From assembly GCA_037013685.1 (NCBI GenBank), contig CM072899.1, positions 7,482,479 through 7,546,478 on the forward strand: a DNA stretch of 64,000 nucleotides, given 5' to 3'. Numbering within the stretch: the first letter of the stretch is position 1; each line of letters begins with the position of its first letter. Source of the stretch: Acridotheres tristis. Taxonomy: Eukaryota > Chordata > Aves > Passeriformes > Sturnidae. The translations under genes were made by a program, and so were the position numbers. Positions 48,601-62,400 of this stretch are shown one piece after another. The notes beneath the pieces were generated by a model. That model worked only from the letters and a program-made list of their open reading frames with translations, ran no database searches and was not told where the DNA came from.

Positions 48601-51600
48601 GGCAATGCAGAAAGGAATTCCCTCCAGGTGTAAATGGAATAAATCATCAAGCTCAGCTCTTCCAGCTTTAGTGGCAGCTGTGAACCCAGACCACACCTAC
48701 ATTTCCACACTGAATTCCTCTTGCTCTGTTGGTTCGGACCCTTTATAATCTCTGAAGAAGTGTAAGCAGTGACTTAGTGCTTATTAATAAATGTATTGAT
48801 AAGTTGTTTACTACATTCAGGTCCAGACACATGCACCCGTCACATTACAACCACACAGAAGTCACTACAGGTGTAAAACAGAGCCCTGTAGAACAGAGCC
48901 ACTGCAAAAGAAGCATGAGGTCTATGTCAGGTATAAGTACAACATCTGTTTGCATCTGATTCCCCCTCAAAATGGGTCAGTTTTTTAAAGGAAAAGCTTT
49001 GTGTTCTCACCTGACCTGAAACTCCCTGGAAAGCAGAAGCCTGTCATTTCCTGCTTTTGCAGGACGCTCTCCAAGACAACTGCATACAGGAGGACCCAGC
49101 CAACACTGCAGAGCAAGACTGGGCTGAGGTGGAAGGGATGAAATATGCAGAAGCAACACACTGATTTCTGCTTAAAATGTGCATTCAGCATCCACTTGAG
49201 GCTCAAAAAGGGATTCTTGCAGTGCTCCTTTACTTGGAGCACTAAGCACTAAGGCAGTGGTAGATGGGCAGGTTTGTAGTGCAAAGATGCAGGGCAAGCA
49301 ATGAGCAGGACAGTGTCACCACCCTCAAGGGTGACCTTTTGCTCCAAACCAGGCTGCTACACCAACAGAAGTCCTAATGATGAGATATGAATTCATTTGC
49401 ACCACACCTACTAGGGTGCTGGCCTGATTAAAGGGAAATAAAATTGGGAAATTATAACTTCCATAGCAAAATGAAACCAAAAAGCAAATAGGAAAAGCCC
49501 AGTTGCCCAAGGAAATCAGGACGAGTTGTTAATCCATGAAGAAACCTTCCAAGATTTTTGCAAAGGACAAAAAGAATCAATGCTAATGGTAAACATACTG
49601 TAAATTAACTTTAAAAGGTTCTTATTTATTTCCATTCCTCCTGAGATATTTAAAGAAAATACATAGCTAAATTTTGCTTTAGCCATCCTCAGTTAAATTT
49701 TCAATAATGAATCATTTAAAATTTACCTTCACTTTGTTGTTTTTTCGGATATGTTACATATTATTATGGAGTATTTTTAGTAATTTAGGTTTGACTAAAA
49801 GGTAAAAATGACATTCTGCAAGAGTAGAACTTCTCTGCCTAAGACTTCTTCTGGACTCCCAGAGAGAACCTGAGGGCATGAAAAGACTGCAAAGTTGTTT
49901 TGAGACAGTTTTCATAAAACATGGGCATTTAGAAAGCAAAACCAAATTACTGGGAGTAATAACAGAGGCTATAAATGAGACAAATAACTTGTTCTCATTC
50001 AGAAACACTGCTGCCAATGCTCTAGACTATCTGCCTCGAAGTGTTGATGTCAGTGCACTGAATCTCTGGACCTTTGGATGCTGCTGCACGGGAGGTGCAC
50101 TCCAATGCTGTGCAGAAAGACAACACCTTTACAGAAGGCTGTAGTCTCTTTTCTGACATCAGGAGCCATGAAATGGTGAGTAAGAGCTGAACTGCTTTGC
50201 TTGAGCAGTGCAGTACCTTTGGCTGCAGGCCACTGGTCTGAGCCATGCCTCCAGCACAAGGCATGCAAGGAGGAAAATCCAAGTATCTTCTATCCATGCT
50301 TTAGTGGCATGAAGTCAAAAGGACTTCCAAGCTGCGAATTACTACCACATAACAAAAAACAGTAATGGAATTGAGGAACAGTAAGGAAAATGATCACCTG
50401 TACAGTACTAGAGAAATGTCCCAGCTGTTAATTTAGAGTCCAGAGCTAAGTTTTACTGGAGTGAATTTATGACTGCTCATTATTTAACTTAGTCTAGGAT
50501 CATAATTACAGATGGTACTCTGAGGCGAAATCCCACTGATGGGAAACAGCATCATTTGAGACTCCAGCAAAGAGTAATCAGACACCTTTGGGAAAGTAAT
50601 CAGGCATCTGTGAAAGAAAACTCTGATGTCAAGAGCCCCTCACATGGGATGCTTGTTTAAGTGTTGTAAGGCATGCAGCACATTTAATGAGATAGAAAGG
50701 TTAAAGGGTTCTTTTGAGTGTTAAAAAAAACCATAAAGAAACAACATTTGATGTAATCAGCAGCAAAATAAAATGGGCAAGTATTGTTACACACGGGGTA
50801 CTTCCTGAAACAAGGAAATGAAACACCTTTTCCTCCTGAGTTTCCATGCCCATACCTTTACTAAAGCAGGTAATGTTTTGTAAATACAGCTCTGCTTAAT
50901 GGGTCAACATGTGAAAGTAGTAAGGATCCCCTACAGACCCAGATCCTTGAACTGGATGGACTTCTATGTAAGAATTCTGTTTGTCCCTGAAGAGCAATGT
51001 ACACTATTAAAGCAATAAATAATTAGCAATCCCTCTACCAGAGCTGCTTGAAGGCAGCCCAGGAGCTGCAGGAGCACAATATACGATGTGACAGAGCAAC
51101 ACAGTCCTGAGCCACAGAGGACAGGCCAGAGAAGAAAGGAGGCAATTTTAACAGAGATTGTCTTGTCCAAAACGTCAGACACTGCCACAGTCACTGATAA
51201 TTACAGTATCTGATTAATGCTTTACAAATCCATTCTTGGCTTAGAACGTCTGTACAGAGAACCTCTAACTTTTCAAAACTTTACATAAATTAGTATTGCA
51301 ATATGGGTAAGCCCTCTTGTTAAAAGATGATCTGCCTGATTTAACAGTATGATCCACCTTATAGCTTGGATGTCTGAAAGTTCCATCTTCTTAAAAAGTA
51401 TTACTGTTCAAGGGCTTATTATCAACTCACCAGTTGCTACAATTACATAGCTGAACAGTATTTAACCTGGATGGTGTATTTCAGAAATAAGATCTTTAAA
51501 CATCATCTGTATGGTTTTTTAAAATAGCTCCAGGGTCAACTTAAAAATTAAGCTCAGCTCATGGGCTCTGATTCAGCAAAGGTCTTATGCATATGCTTTT

Positions 51601-54600
51601 ATTCCAAGCATACAAGCAGTCCTCAAGAGAACTGTTTTAAATCAGCTTTTGCCAATAGGAGGAAGCAATGAGATAATGGAATAAAGGAAAACTCTTCTTA
51701 TTAAATTCTGACACAAAAGAAAATCTGGAGTTTTCAGTTGTAAATGAAAAATCAGTCCTATTTCAAATTAGCTGAAGTATTTCACCATCTTGTATTCTAA
51801 TGATCGAAAACAATGCCCCTCTCTTCATTGCCTCTTTCAAATTAAAACAAGAGAAGGGAGAGGAGAGTAACTGCAAAGCAAAAGGCTGGTAACATTCATA
51901 CTGGTTAACAAACTGGATCCAAATGCACTGGCCTAAAACAGCCTTTCCCAGAAGATGTTTTGTTTATCAAATGCCACCACTTTGAGGCTTTGCTAAGCAA
52001 AAACTCAGAGGACTGGTATAGAGTGAGAAAGTTTTGCTCCAGTGTATCTGCAGGTTACTCTACTGGTCACAGTTCTGTGACCTGAGATAGCTTTGATAGC
52101 TGAGAGAAAAGACATTTGTCTTTGGTCCCAAACTGTGCAGGATGGCACATTTGCCAACGGACCACTGCTTTGTGTTGATCTGAATTTCCCTATTCATCAG
52201 GGAATTCTGAAAATTATTTTGAACATTATGCAAATTGTTCTGGGCACATTTTCCTCCAAAATAAGAAAGGCTTACATAATGAATGCTGCACTCTTTTCCA
52301 GATTAGCAATACTGCCCACAGACTTAATGGAGTGTGACAGAGGAAACAAATCGCAAAAATTCACACCGACAAACATACCCAAACTTACCCTGCAGAGCTG
52401 AAGACCATCACAAACCATATCACCTTGCAGCAAGTAAAAAACACATTTTTGTGCCCATGCCTTTTTCTACACCACACAAATCGGGAACAGGGAGGGCAGA
52501 CAAGAGTCAACATGTGACAGCCATTGGTCACATTGCCTAATGCAACGTGGAAAGCATTGAGGTGAAACCAGGAGGTATACAGAAGAATCTGCATAAAATA
52601 AATTTGTGATGCTAACCTCACACTCTTTCATACCTGTATGCAAGACTGTCTGGCTGGAAAGCACTCCATGCACTCAGATCCTCAGTTCTTTTGCATGAAT
52701 GACACTGTATAAAGTGGTACTATATTTACTAGCTGAATAAACAACAGGTTTTGCTTTCACTCATGTATTACGACTTCAGTTCATTTTATTTATATGTCAC
52801 TAGTTCAGAATGTGCAGTGGACCAGGCACATCATCACTGTTCACCTTTGTCAAAAAGGGGGCCAGAAACATCCATGGCTGTATTTCTGGAATAGCTATAT
52901 CTCATCTTTGTAACCTTTGGAGGATATACTACAATCCATTTTGTGTTAGCAACACTGCACCAACCTATTTATTGTAAGCTCATGAAAAAAAATGCTCCTA
53001 TTTTCAGAGACCCCTGGTGCACACAACAACCCAGAAAGTGACAAGCTAACAGAGCTGGTGCAAAACAACTGGCTGCCCAGACATTAGCCTCCTAGAGCAA
53101 AAGCTGAGGGGAGGAAGAAATCACGAACTCCAGCCTCATCCCTGCCATTAGATGCAACACTGAATGTTGTCAGACCATGGGAAAGGCATGTCCCTCCCCG
53201 AGGGTCTCTCTTGTCAAAATTTCAAATTCCCTGGCAGGCACAAACACAGAGCATTACCATACTGAACATGATGGCAGACGACCCATAGAGAACCTGCTCA
53301 GCAAACCAGGCCCCAAGAACCAAACCACATGAGCATGGACTAATGGTTGTGCTGGTCCCTTGCTCCTGTAGACTGGCTCACCTCATGACAGCTAAGCACG
53401 TGTGCTTGGTTTTTAAAGATCAAAGTCATGGTGAACCTTCCTGGTTATTCAAGGTGCTCCTTTGGTCTTGACAGTTCCAAATTCAAGATCACCCCATTAA
53501 CTATAGACCTTAGTGTTTGTAATGCTCTGAGAAATTTGTGGGTTTCAGTTATTTACTGTGGTGGTGAAAATCACCTCAAGATTTATAATCTTAAAAACAA
53601 TCCAGCGAGGTGAGGAATATGCAAGGTGTGTGGCCAAAGCAGTTAAATCTCCTTGAATGCTATGTTAGAGGTACCTTGGCTGCACTCAAAATAAAAACTA
53701 GTCAGTTTTGTCACTTTTAACATAATGTAACTCATTAACTTTCATCACTGTTCTGGGTAAATAATATGTACAGAGGATATAACTGAAGAAATTACTGACA
53801 CATGTTGCTGTTACAACACTGATTGAAAACTACAGTCCAGAGCATCCGAGCGTAGCAGGGTTTCTTCATTCCCAAGATCTCCTTCTCACTTCTGATGTAA
53901 ATTCTCTGTCCCAAGGCTGCCTTGTACATGAGGTTTGTGTACGTGTATATTACATATATAAATAAGCACGCTCAGAGAATAATGAGCCCTGAGAAATATA
54001 CTCTCCCAGCACTCTCTTGGGAAGGTGAGGTTGCTGAACACAGCTGTTTTCATGATTCACATCCTCTAAAATCTGCACTTTCTGTGCCTGGCCAGGTGAA
54101 AATGCCAGGTGAAAAAGGGAACCATGTAAATCTGCTTAGCTGTTTCCCTCTGGCAAACTGCCCCTCCCTTCTTTACCTCTACTGGTTAAGTCCCAAGCAC
54201 TTCGCAAGACTGAAGACTGGAAAGTACATGTGATTTCTTCTACCTATAAATAACACCAGTCAATAAAATAAAGGCAAATAAAAGTAGTAAATGATATTTA
54301 TTTCTAGTCTTATTTTATCCAGAACACGTTTCTCAGAATTTCTGATGCACTCCTCTAGCCAAGGCTGCCTGTGCCAGTGCGACAGGAACCTCCCTCCACT
54401 CCCCTCCCTCCAGCTCATTATCCGGTGTCTGACAGAAGCAAGAGCCAGCTGCTCTACAAAAAGGCACATGAAACGCTTCAGCAAGACATTAGAAAATCAC
54501 CTGCCTAAAAGGAAGAGATTATTTTCCTCCTGTCACCATTACCAACAGACTGATACAAACGTTGAATTTAAAGGTCGTCAGTTCTTTAGAAGTCTTGTTA

Positions 54601-55035
54601 CTGGAGAAATGAAACCCATAACCACATCTGGATACTCTATTTCCATTCAAACACCCAATGCCTCAGTGCTAATGGGGCTGAATTTTTACCTCTGACCTTG
54701 GCCCTTTGGTTTTCCCTTTTTGTCTGGCACCTCCACAGCCCTACAGCCAGTTGGCAGAAACAGGGACATTGCCAGTTTGAGATTCATATTGTGTGGCTTT
54801 GAGACCCACATGTTCTAAGGCTGTACTGTCATGGCACCTTGTGACAGCAAGTTCTACAGGTGTTTGCAGCATAAGCAGAATTAGTAAATTTATTGACACT
54901 TACCAACAAGGAATGTCTGCACAATCTGCATTATTTCTTTGGTAGCTCACAGGTGTTCTTGACACCACTTGATGACCAAGTAAAAGGAAAGAATTTTCCT
55001 ACTAGTCAAGTATAAAATTGTAAGGTATAATCTAC

Positions 55036-55228
55036 CTTTGGAAGCTTCTGTGCCGAGTGGATTTTCCAAGATGTCTGTCATATCTTGGTTCCAAGCATCC
55101 TTCACAGCAGACTTGGATACCTTCCTGTTGTTCAGTTTTTGCTGTGGTCGGAAGTTATTCCTCAAGTACTCCACAGACTTGACATGGTCTTGCTGCTCAG
55201 TGGTGAAGATGGAGTAAAACGCCTCCAG
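55036..55228 (-). CDS. PTPRG: PTPRG exon, end of the carbonic-anhydrase-like domain
   Basis: This 193-base exon encodes [20 protein letters not shown], then [20 protein letters not shown], then [20 protein letters not shown] and EASK. The first half is the last part of the alpha-carbonic-anhydrase fold, with the NNFRPQQ motif equivalent to the NxRPxQ motif of true carbonic anhydrases; the second half begins the spacer to FN3. The acceptor is GCGATCAG before 55228 (phase 0) and the donor is AAAG|GTAGAT after 55036 (phase 1). In mammals this ectodomain binds contactins and is not an active anhydrase. The upstream in-frame ATG is intronic and is not the start. Confidence 0.97.
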
Positions 55229-58200
55229 CTGATCGCAGCCATCATGGCAGGGGAGAGAAGGGACATTAATTAGAAAAACAATGTGGTGAAATCCGGGTGG
55301 TTGAGAAGACAGCAAAATGGAAGGAAGTAAAATGTTGATGCCAAGACTGATAAAACTACATGGGAAATCAGACTGCTCACTGAAATTATTGCCAACCACC
55401 TTATCTCAGCACAAGGCTTGTCCTGCCCACCATGGGAGAAGGCCTTCTAGAACCTGTGGACATCTGTCATTGGCAGAGAAACATTTGCCCTTAAGATCCC
55501 TTTTGTGTGTGACACAGCCTTGCCAAACCCTCCTCACTGCTGGCACCGTTTTGTTTCCCAGTATTGCGTCAAAAAGTGCTTCCAGGTCATTCCACACCAA
55601 GAGCTTTCTCCTGGATAAGGCAATACTTCCTTATCTCTGAATACCTTACGAAGTTTAGCTGCCAGCCTAAGCTTCACAGACAGCTCGTGCAGCACTTTTA
55701 GGCACAGCTAGCATACACTCCTCTGGGAATAAGTTTCTTCTGTTGCATTCAGATCTGAGCTATTTATAAGAAAACGTATTAACCTGTAAGAAAGAACTGT
55801 AATTGGAAAACTTTTCTGTTACTTTGTATCTTAGTGTTTCTCAGAAAAAAAAAAATCTAGCAAACTAAGGTGAAAATATTTTCAGCTAATATTTTTCTCC
55901 CAGCTATAAAGGTAGTTACTGCATTTATTGTTACCTTGTTATCATTCAGAATTAGTTATGTTGCTGCTGGAAAGACTGAGCAAGACAGAGCAGAGAAGGA
56001 ATCAGTCCTGATATTGTTTGCATCACATCAGTTACACATACTGATAGTATGGATTTTGGGAGCACAGTATCTAGCCCAGGACTTCAAAAAAGACTTGAGT
56101 AATATTCATAGCTTAATGACAGGCCACTGAAACTTACACACTTTTCATTAAGTGTGTCTGCTCTAAAAGCTCTGGAGAAGCATATGAGCCCCAAACCTTA
56201 AAACTGGAAGAATTATCATGGCAGCCTCAGTTGCTAAAGCTGATAAAAATAATCAAAGAAGTGTATAACAGAGCAGTTAAGCATCCTCCACTGACTCATG
56301 AGGTACCCACCACGTTATTTAATTTCCCTTCAAACCAATAATCTGAGCCCCCTTCAGCAGGGGAAGAGCAGGGAGGGGTGACCAGTTCCTGTCACAGGCA
56401 GGAAGCTCAGGTGCCACTTCCAGAGCTCAGGTGCTGCTTCCAGACTTGCAGGTGTGGATGCTGGGATTTGAATTGTACTTTTTTCTGCATGTTATAGGAA
56501 TGCCTTATTTCCAGGTTCTCAACACAATTCTGTTTTTGAGGCTTTCAAAGAAACACCTTTAAAAATTTCCTAATTATTAGCAGGACCCCCTCAAAAGCAT
56601 AGGAGGATAGATTAAAAAAGGGGTAAAAGGACTGACTTACACTTCAGTCTTAAAAAAACCCCCACAACAGATGATCCTGCTACACCCTTCTATAAAAGCA
56701 GAACAAAACTCTTGTGCTTATTTACATACCTTTTGCACTTCATGCACTGGAAGCAGTTTTGATAAAGCCAGATAACAGGGCTTAAGGTGACTTTATAAAA
56801 GCGCAAGAACTTGGGTAGTAACTCCTTTTTCTGAAGTCAAGTCTCTAGGCTTAGACATCTGTGACATTAATTGAATTTTTAAACTTTCAGAGAGAACTTT
56901 TAAAATATTTTCTTCTGCCATGCTACCTTGGGGAGGTATAATTGCATTTTAACAACTGCCAATTCAAACATGATTTTTAACCTTCTGCTTTTTATGTGTT
57001 GAAGTATATATAAGCCATTTCAACCTCACTTTCACTATAAAAATACTATCTACGACAAATGAGAAATTAATTTATCTATAACTGACAGAAAAAAATAATA
57101 TTCTAAGATCTGCAGTCAAGGAGCTACATTCACGCTCTTCAAGGAGTACAAGAGCTCCTGTTCAGAAGAAGAAATTAAAAGCTCTTGTAAGACTATTGTA
57201 GATACAGGGAAACCTGATCTAAAGCTCTGAGTCATGCAATTACAAACCATTAAAGCCTGATGTGTAGTTTTCTAAGGGTTGGATATACAAATGGCAATTA
57301 AAAATACTGAAACTGTTATAAGCACAATGAGCTACTCTGAGGTATGCATTACGAGAGATAATGCCATGCTTTGGGTCATTGAATGCACTTAGCTTTACAA
57401 TGCATCCGCAGGGTGACACAGCTTGTCCTGGTTTGTTGTCTAATTATCAGGGAAGATGATGATGATGGAGGACTGTGAATAAAATAGAGAAGCCTCCACA
57501 AATGGACCACTTCACTACTGTCCTTTTCCAGCAAGGTATTTTGCACAAAAGCACGAATTTAATTGGAACAGCAACAAAGCTTAAACAATATCACCGTCGT
57601 CCCCTGGGATTACAGGCTGCTTCATGGGGATTGTGATAAAGAAGGTTAAACTATGGCAATGGATTATGTTACTGTTTCTGCTAGAGGAACAAATAATAAT
57701 CATAGCAGTGGCAGGGTGGCAGGCTCTTGAAACACACACATCTAGAGCTACCGGGGAGGGGGGAACACTATTATTTATTCCACATGTGTTGTAGTATCAA
57801 TGAAAGTCTGTCTACACACAGAATTCCCAGCCCTTCCACCACACACACATGCACAGAGCAGTACAATGCCAAGTTTTAAAGGCTTGATTTGGAACAGTTA
57901 CTTCTATGCAGCATAGGGAAGGAGCTATGCCAGGATAAAGTACCTTTATACCGACAGCCGAAATTGAAATTTACTGTTTCATTTGCATTTGTTAAAAAAG
58001 AAAAAAGGAGTCGTGACCCACCTGATGTGCACAGAGGGTATAAAACTGAGCATGGGCCAGGCCTTGCAGCCACCAAATAATAAACAGTAAACTTATTGAT
58101 GTAGTGAAAAGCTACAAGGGATTGCAAGTATCCTGCAGGCAAGGACAGAATTCAAAATGATCTCGACAATCAGAGAAATAGCCTGAAAAAAACAAGGGGT

Positions 58201-59333
58201 CTGATTCAAACAGGACCATGTGCAGAGTCCCAGGCTCCAGCCAGAACTGGGGGCTGCCTGGGGGCACAATGTGCTCAGCATTGCCAGAGAGATCCAGGGA
58301 AAGCCTCCAGAAAAAGGGTTCCTGCTGACCAGGAGCTGAGCACGGGCAGTACCGTCACACATTGCGAAACAGGCAAGATAACAGCAGGATGAGTGGCTGG
58401 AGACATAAATCCTGACGTGTCCCTCGGCCTCTGGAGGGCCTCAGCTGAAGCACTGCAACTGATTTTGAACAAAGGCTGCCAAAAAAAGACGAAAGAATCT
58501 ATGGGAAAAGCAATGAGATCTAGAAAACAGGAAAAAAAGCCTGGAGCAGGGGTATGGCAAGTGCCTTCCATACTTCTGAAACCTCAGAGTACAACATCTG
58601 TCAGTCACGATGACCCAGTGATTACTTCATGTGCACTTTACGGAATAAGTAATGTAAAAAGTTTGTTTTCAGTGGTTTATGACAGATGAGTAAGAGGCAA
58701 GACTAAGTCTGGCACGTTGGCTTTCTAAAGACCACAGTCTTACAATGTCAGAATACACTGAACTGACAAACATTTGACTTCATCTAGACATTGCTTTATC
58801 AGGATAATTCTTCAAACTCCAGACATTGTGTCTATTTGCATTAAAAGCTGCTATGTGCTAATTTTAAAGATTTGTGCACCAGCTCGCTGAGCACATAATG
58901 GCAGCTTTACTGTGTTATAAAAACAGTTAAGCATGGAGAATTAATGGAAAGATGTCTTTTCTAATGTAATTAGTTCAAATTACTAAATCTGAGCAGAACT
59001 GAAATCACTCACTTTACTTTGAAAAGAAAGTTTCAATTAAAAAGAATAAAAGGGAACTCTATGTAACTATTTACACCATAGCTTAATTTAATCTTAACAA
59101 AAACAATATGAAATAAATCACTGAAAGGAAACTGGGTTTCATGTTGTACTGTCTTCTCAAGACGGATGGCTCCTGTTCAGAAACAATATTAATAAGAATA
59201 AAAAAAAAATCACCGACACTTCCTTTTTTGTCAACAGAAACATTTGCATTCTCCAAATTAAACCGGCGGGTTTTGAAAACAGTCTTAAGGAGGGCAAATT
59301 GAGAGCTGGGCTTCAGTGAGAAAACAAACACAC
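55229..59333 (-). other. PTPRG: PTPRG intron within the carbonic-anhydrase-like domain
   Basis: The intron is 4,105 bases, phase 0, with donor GTGTGT at 59333. It contains a 20-bp tandem duplication (56404-56443), an A11 run (55845-55855) and a GC-richer block near 58200-58560 with faint, unproven resemblance to LINE sequence. No other exon is recognised. Confidence 0.8.
56404..56443. repeat. 20-bp tandem duplication (two copies)
   Basis: AGCTCAGGTGCCACTTCCAG is followed directly by AGCTCAGGTGCTGCTTCCAG, with two mismatches. A third partial similarity (GCAGGTG) follows. It is a minor local duplication. Confidence 0.7.
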
Positions 59334-59491
59334 CTGATGGTAAGAAATGGGCACAGGCTTCCGAAAGACAATCCACTCGACGATCTCGCTGCAGGGAGGG
59401 GTAGTCAGGGAACCTGTGTAGCGGTAGTAGCTCCCCAGAGATGTTGGCAGAAGTTCCCTCAGCACAAAGGGATCCAGAAAGGTCTCCTTCT
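59334..59491 (-). CDS. PTPRG: PTPRG exon, core of the carbonic-anhydrase-like domain
   Basis: This 158-base exon encodes [20 protein letters not shown], then [20 protein letters not shown], then [24 protein letters not shown] is the signature region of alpha-carbonic anhydrases, retaining the Thr-Thr pair equivalent to Thr199/Thr200 of the active enzymes. The zinc-binding His residues lie in earlier exons outside the window, so catalytic status cannot be judged here; family knowledge says PTPRG has lost zinc ligands. The acceptor is CTTCCCTGCAG before 59491, with the first two bases completing a split codon. The donor is CAG|GTGTGT after 59334, phase 0. Confidence 0.97.
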
Positions 59492-62400
59492 CTGCAGGGA
59501 AGATTGACAAGCAGGATTACACTTTTTTTAAATGTGTCTTTAAAACAGACATCACACTGCTAGGCAGCCTAACAAGGTGTAATGGCAACAACATATTTTA
59601 TCATATATGTAATGAAAAATGGAAACTCTCTGTAAGAGCTGACGTGCGGTTTATTAAAAGAGCAGCCAAAATGTTAGTCAGCCCCATCCCAAACACACAC
59701 CCTCCTAATCTGAATGTGTGCAGGTGTGAAATGCACTTGCTACCCCACTGGTTTATGTCAGCACAGAAATAATGCAGTAGTCAATGGTTCCAGCACTCAG
59801 TACATGGCTCCCCAGCTGGATGGCAGCAGGACAAACCCAGTGGGACACAGCCAGGCCCAGTGCTCCTGTTTGCTGCTGCCTGATCAAAGCACATCGGGCA
59901 GCATATCTGTCCCATCAGGAGCACAGTCAAACCCTCAGTGGATTGCTGAGGTGCAGGAGGCAGAGCCAGGCTGCTCAGCCAAACTTCTCTGGGAGCTGCC
60001 AGGGAGCTGGGCTGAGGAGCAGGGACACAGGACACTGCTACAGCTCAGTGTGGTGCTCAAAGCAACACCCAAGCAGTGCTCGCTCAGGCCTGCACCCACC
60101 AATGCTGGCACTGCCAGGGTGCTGCCAGACACAGCCAGCACTGCACCAAATTGGTTTCACGGGTAAAACTGCTGCCCCTTCTCCCATATCCAAGAAAGTC
60201 CTTCCCAGGGTCCAACAACCTGGGGACAAGCCTTTTGTTCTCTGAGAATCCCCTTGGACAGCCTGAAATGCAGACCTAAGCACTGGAATCATTCATCTGC
60301 AAGTAACAGTGACAAGCTGGTAATATTTAACACTGTGAAGAAAAATAAATAAACAAAAGGAGGGAACAGCTGCAGGCAAGGCAATTTCCCTGCTATCCCT
60401 GAGCATTTATCCTCTGCAATTCATGTTGACTTGGAGGTTGAAGCAGCCTCTCAGCCCATGCAAAGGTGCTCACTGCCTGGGGCAGGCTGATATGTGGGGC
60501 TCTCCTGAACATCTCTATTCCTTACTTTCAATATCCCGTGTGCCTCTAACAGGAGTCCACTCTTAGGCAGAGGGAACTCTTTTTTCTGTCTCACCAGAGC
60601 TGCTGAGCAAACCCATTGCCACCCCCTCCCCGCCCCAACAGAAGGGAGAAGCAGGTGGGCTGGTGATTGACACACACATCTTCCAAATAGGATGAAGTCT
60701 GCAGAATTCACTTCCACAGAATCCCACAGTCTAGAAGTCTTGATCAAATCAGGAGTTGCCTAAACCTCTTAGCAGGAGTCTGATAATTCAGGAGACTTTT
60801 TTTAACTCCACTGCTGCTGCACGATGCCAATGACACATACATTTCAGGTATCTTCTATTTTCTGCACAATAGCAACGGGTCTGTGATGTTTTCATAGCTT
60901 TTAGCATCCCAAAATATGAGTAATTCTATTAAAGTCAAGGCAATACTGCAACCTCTTGGTGACCAATTCCTTTCCTTCTAATCTGAGGAGATTTTGATCA
61001 CATCTGCATCTCCAAAGAGAAAATAAACAAATACTAATCCACATTTTTTCCTCATCATAGCATACCTCTATGAGAAAAAGTGTGCTTAAATAATAAATAC
61101 TAAAATATACGTGATTGGCCAAAGTTCAAAGAGATTCTAATCAAGAAGTCATAATCACAGCAAAAGGTCGCATTTAATTTGATTGGCTCATTTTTATGCA
61201 GAAAAACTTGGTTAGAAAAACGAGAAACTCAGTCACAGGACTTGATTTCCAAACATAGTATACAAACCTTGACACTGGATTTCTATTTCGGAGCTGTCTG
61301 TCTATATCAGCAAACAGTGGGCCACAATGAATCCCAAAGAGTGTTTGAATACACCAACATCCCCTGTATTAACAGCCAGTGACTACACATGAAAAGAGAT
61401 GGCAAGCAGAGGAACATTTTGAAAAGTGCTTTTCTCTTGAATTTAAGAAAAAATGTTGCAGTTAAAATTGACAATTTAACCATTTCTAACTTTGTAACCT
61501 TTTTATTACAATGATAGAATCACTTCAGATGCTGGATAAAGGCTCTGTGCAAAACCACAAATATGGTATCCCTTTATCAAAGGATGGCAGGAGAAGGAAG
61601 CTCATTTTACACTTTCAAGGATTTTTGTGCCATATGCTGACAATATTATATTTTAATAATTAATTGTTCATCAAAGGAAAAGATGAAGAACAGGGATGCT
61701 AAATTCAAAGTTATTCAAATTGAAAAAATGAATAATGCATAACTTTTATATTAAATACACACTGTATTAAGTAGTCTACATTTCATCCAACTCTGTCTTT
61801 CATTTTTAAACATTTTGAACTACAATATGAATAATCAAGTAAAGGAAGCTTATTTAGACAGAGAAATACCTTATTTGAATGCAAACTGGAAGTATCTGAC
61901 TATGATTAATTTTTGGTTATCAATTAGGGATAGTGCTTTTTCTTAAGCACTTGGGAAGTCATAGTCAGCTGTGAAAAAGAGTATTTCTCAAGGAAAAAGT
62001 AGCTTTGCTAATACACAGTTTAAGTAGGGCAGGGTGTACTCGATCTAATTTTTCATGGCTACAAGCAATGCTCTAAGTTTCCATTAATGAATGCCAAAGA
62101 TTAAAATTAAAAAAACACATATAATTGGATTAAAATGACTACTAAAATAGATGATAATCAATTGATTATGCTTTAATGATGTGACACTTTTGAAAACGTA
62201 TCATTCTTTTGTATTGCTTGCCATCTAGATGCATGGTGCAGACTTTTAGAAATTGGAGTCACAAATATCTTCATGTGAAGCTTAAAGAAAAAGGGACTTC
62301 GAAACTCCAGTGCCTGCCTGCCATATCCTTCAAGAGCATATTGAAACAGTAAATGCCATGAAATTAAAGTTCCTAAGAGCTTGAGACAGTTTTGAAAATG

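Larger units (their letters stand above)
41736..55035 (-). other. PTPRG: PTPRG 13.3-kb intron between CA-like and FN3 domains
   Basis: Donor GTAGAT at 55035 and acceptor TTCAG at 41736. It contains a polypyrimidine/polypurine inverted repeat (44826-44891) and a GC-richer patch with many overlapping open frames (about 45040-45640). I recognise no additional exon, RNA gene or intact mobile element. The remainder is ordinary AT-rich intron. Confidence 0.8.

Noticed and set aside
58080..58560. Possible sense CR1 fragment
   Set aside because: Only scattered words resemble CR1 (for example GTGCAGAGTCC and CTGGGGGCTGCC). The order and ending are not convincing enough to list as an element.
59714..60292. 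Plus-strand frames of 150 and 153 codons
   Set aside because: Low-complexity Cys/Ser/Gln-rich translations with no family signature; likely chance in GC-rich intron.
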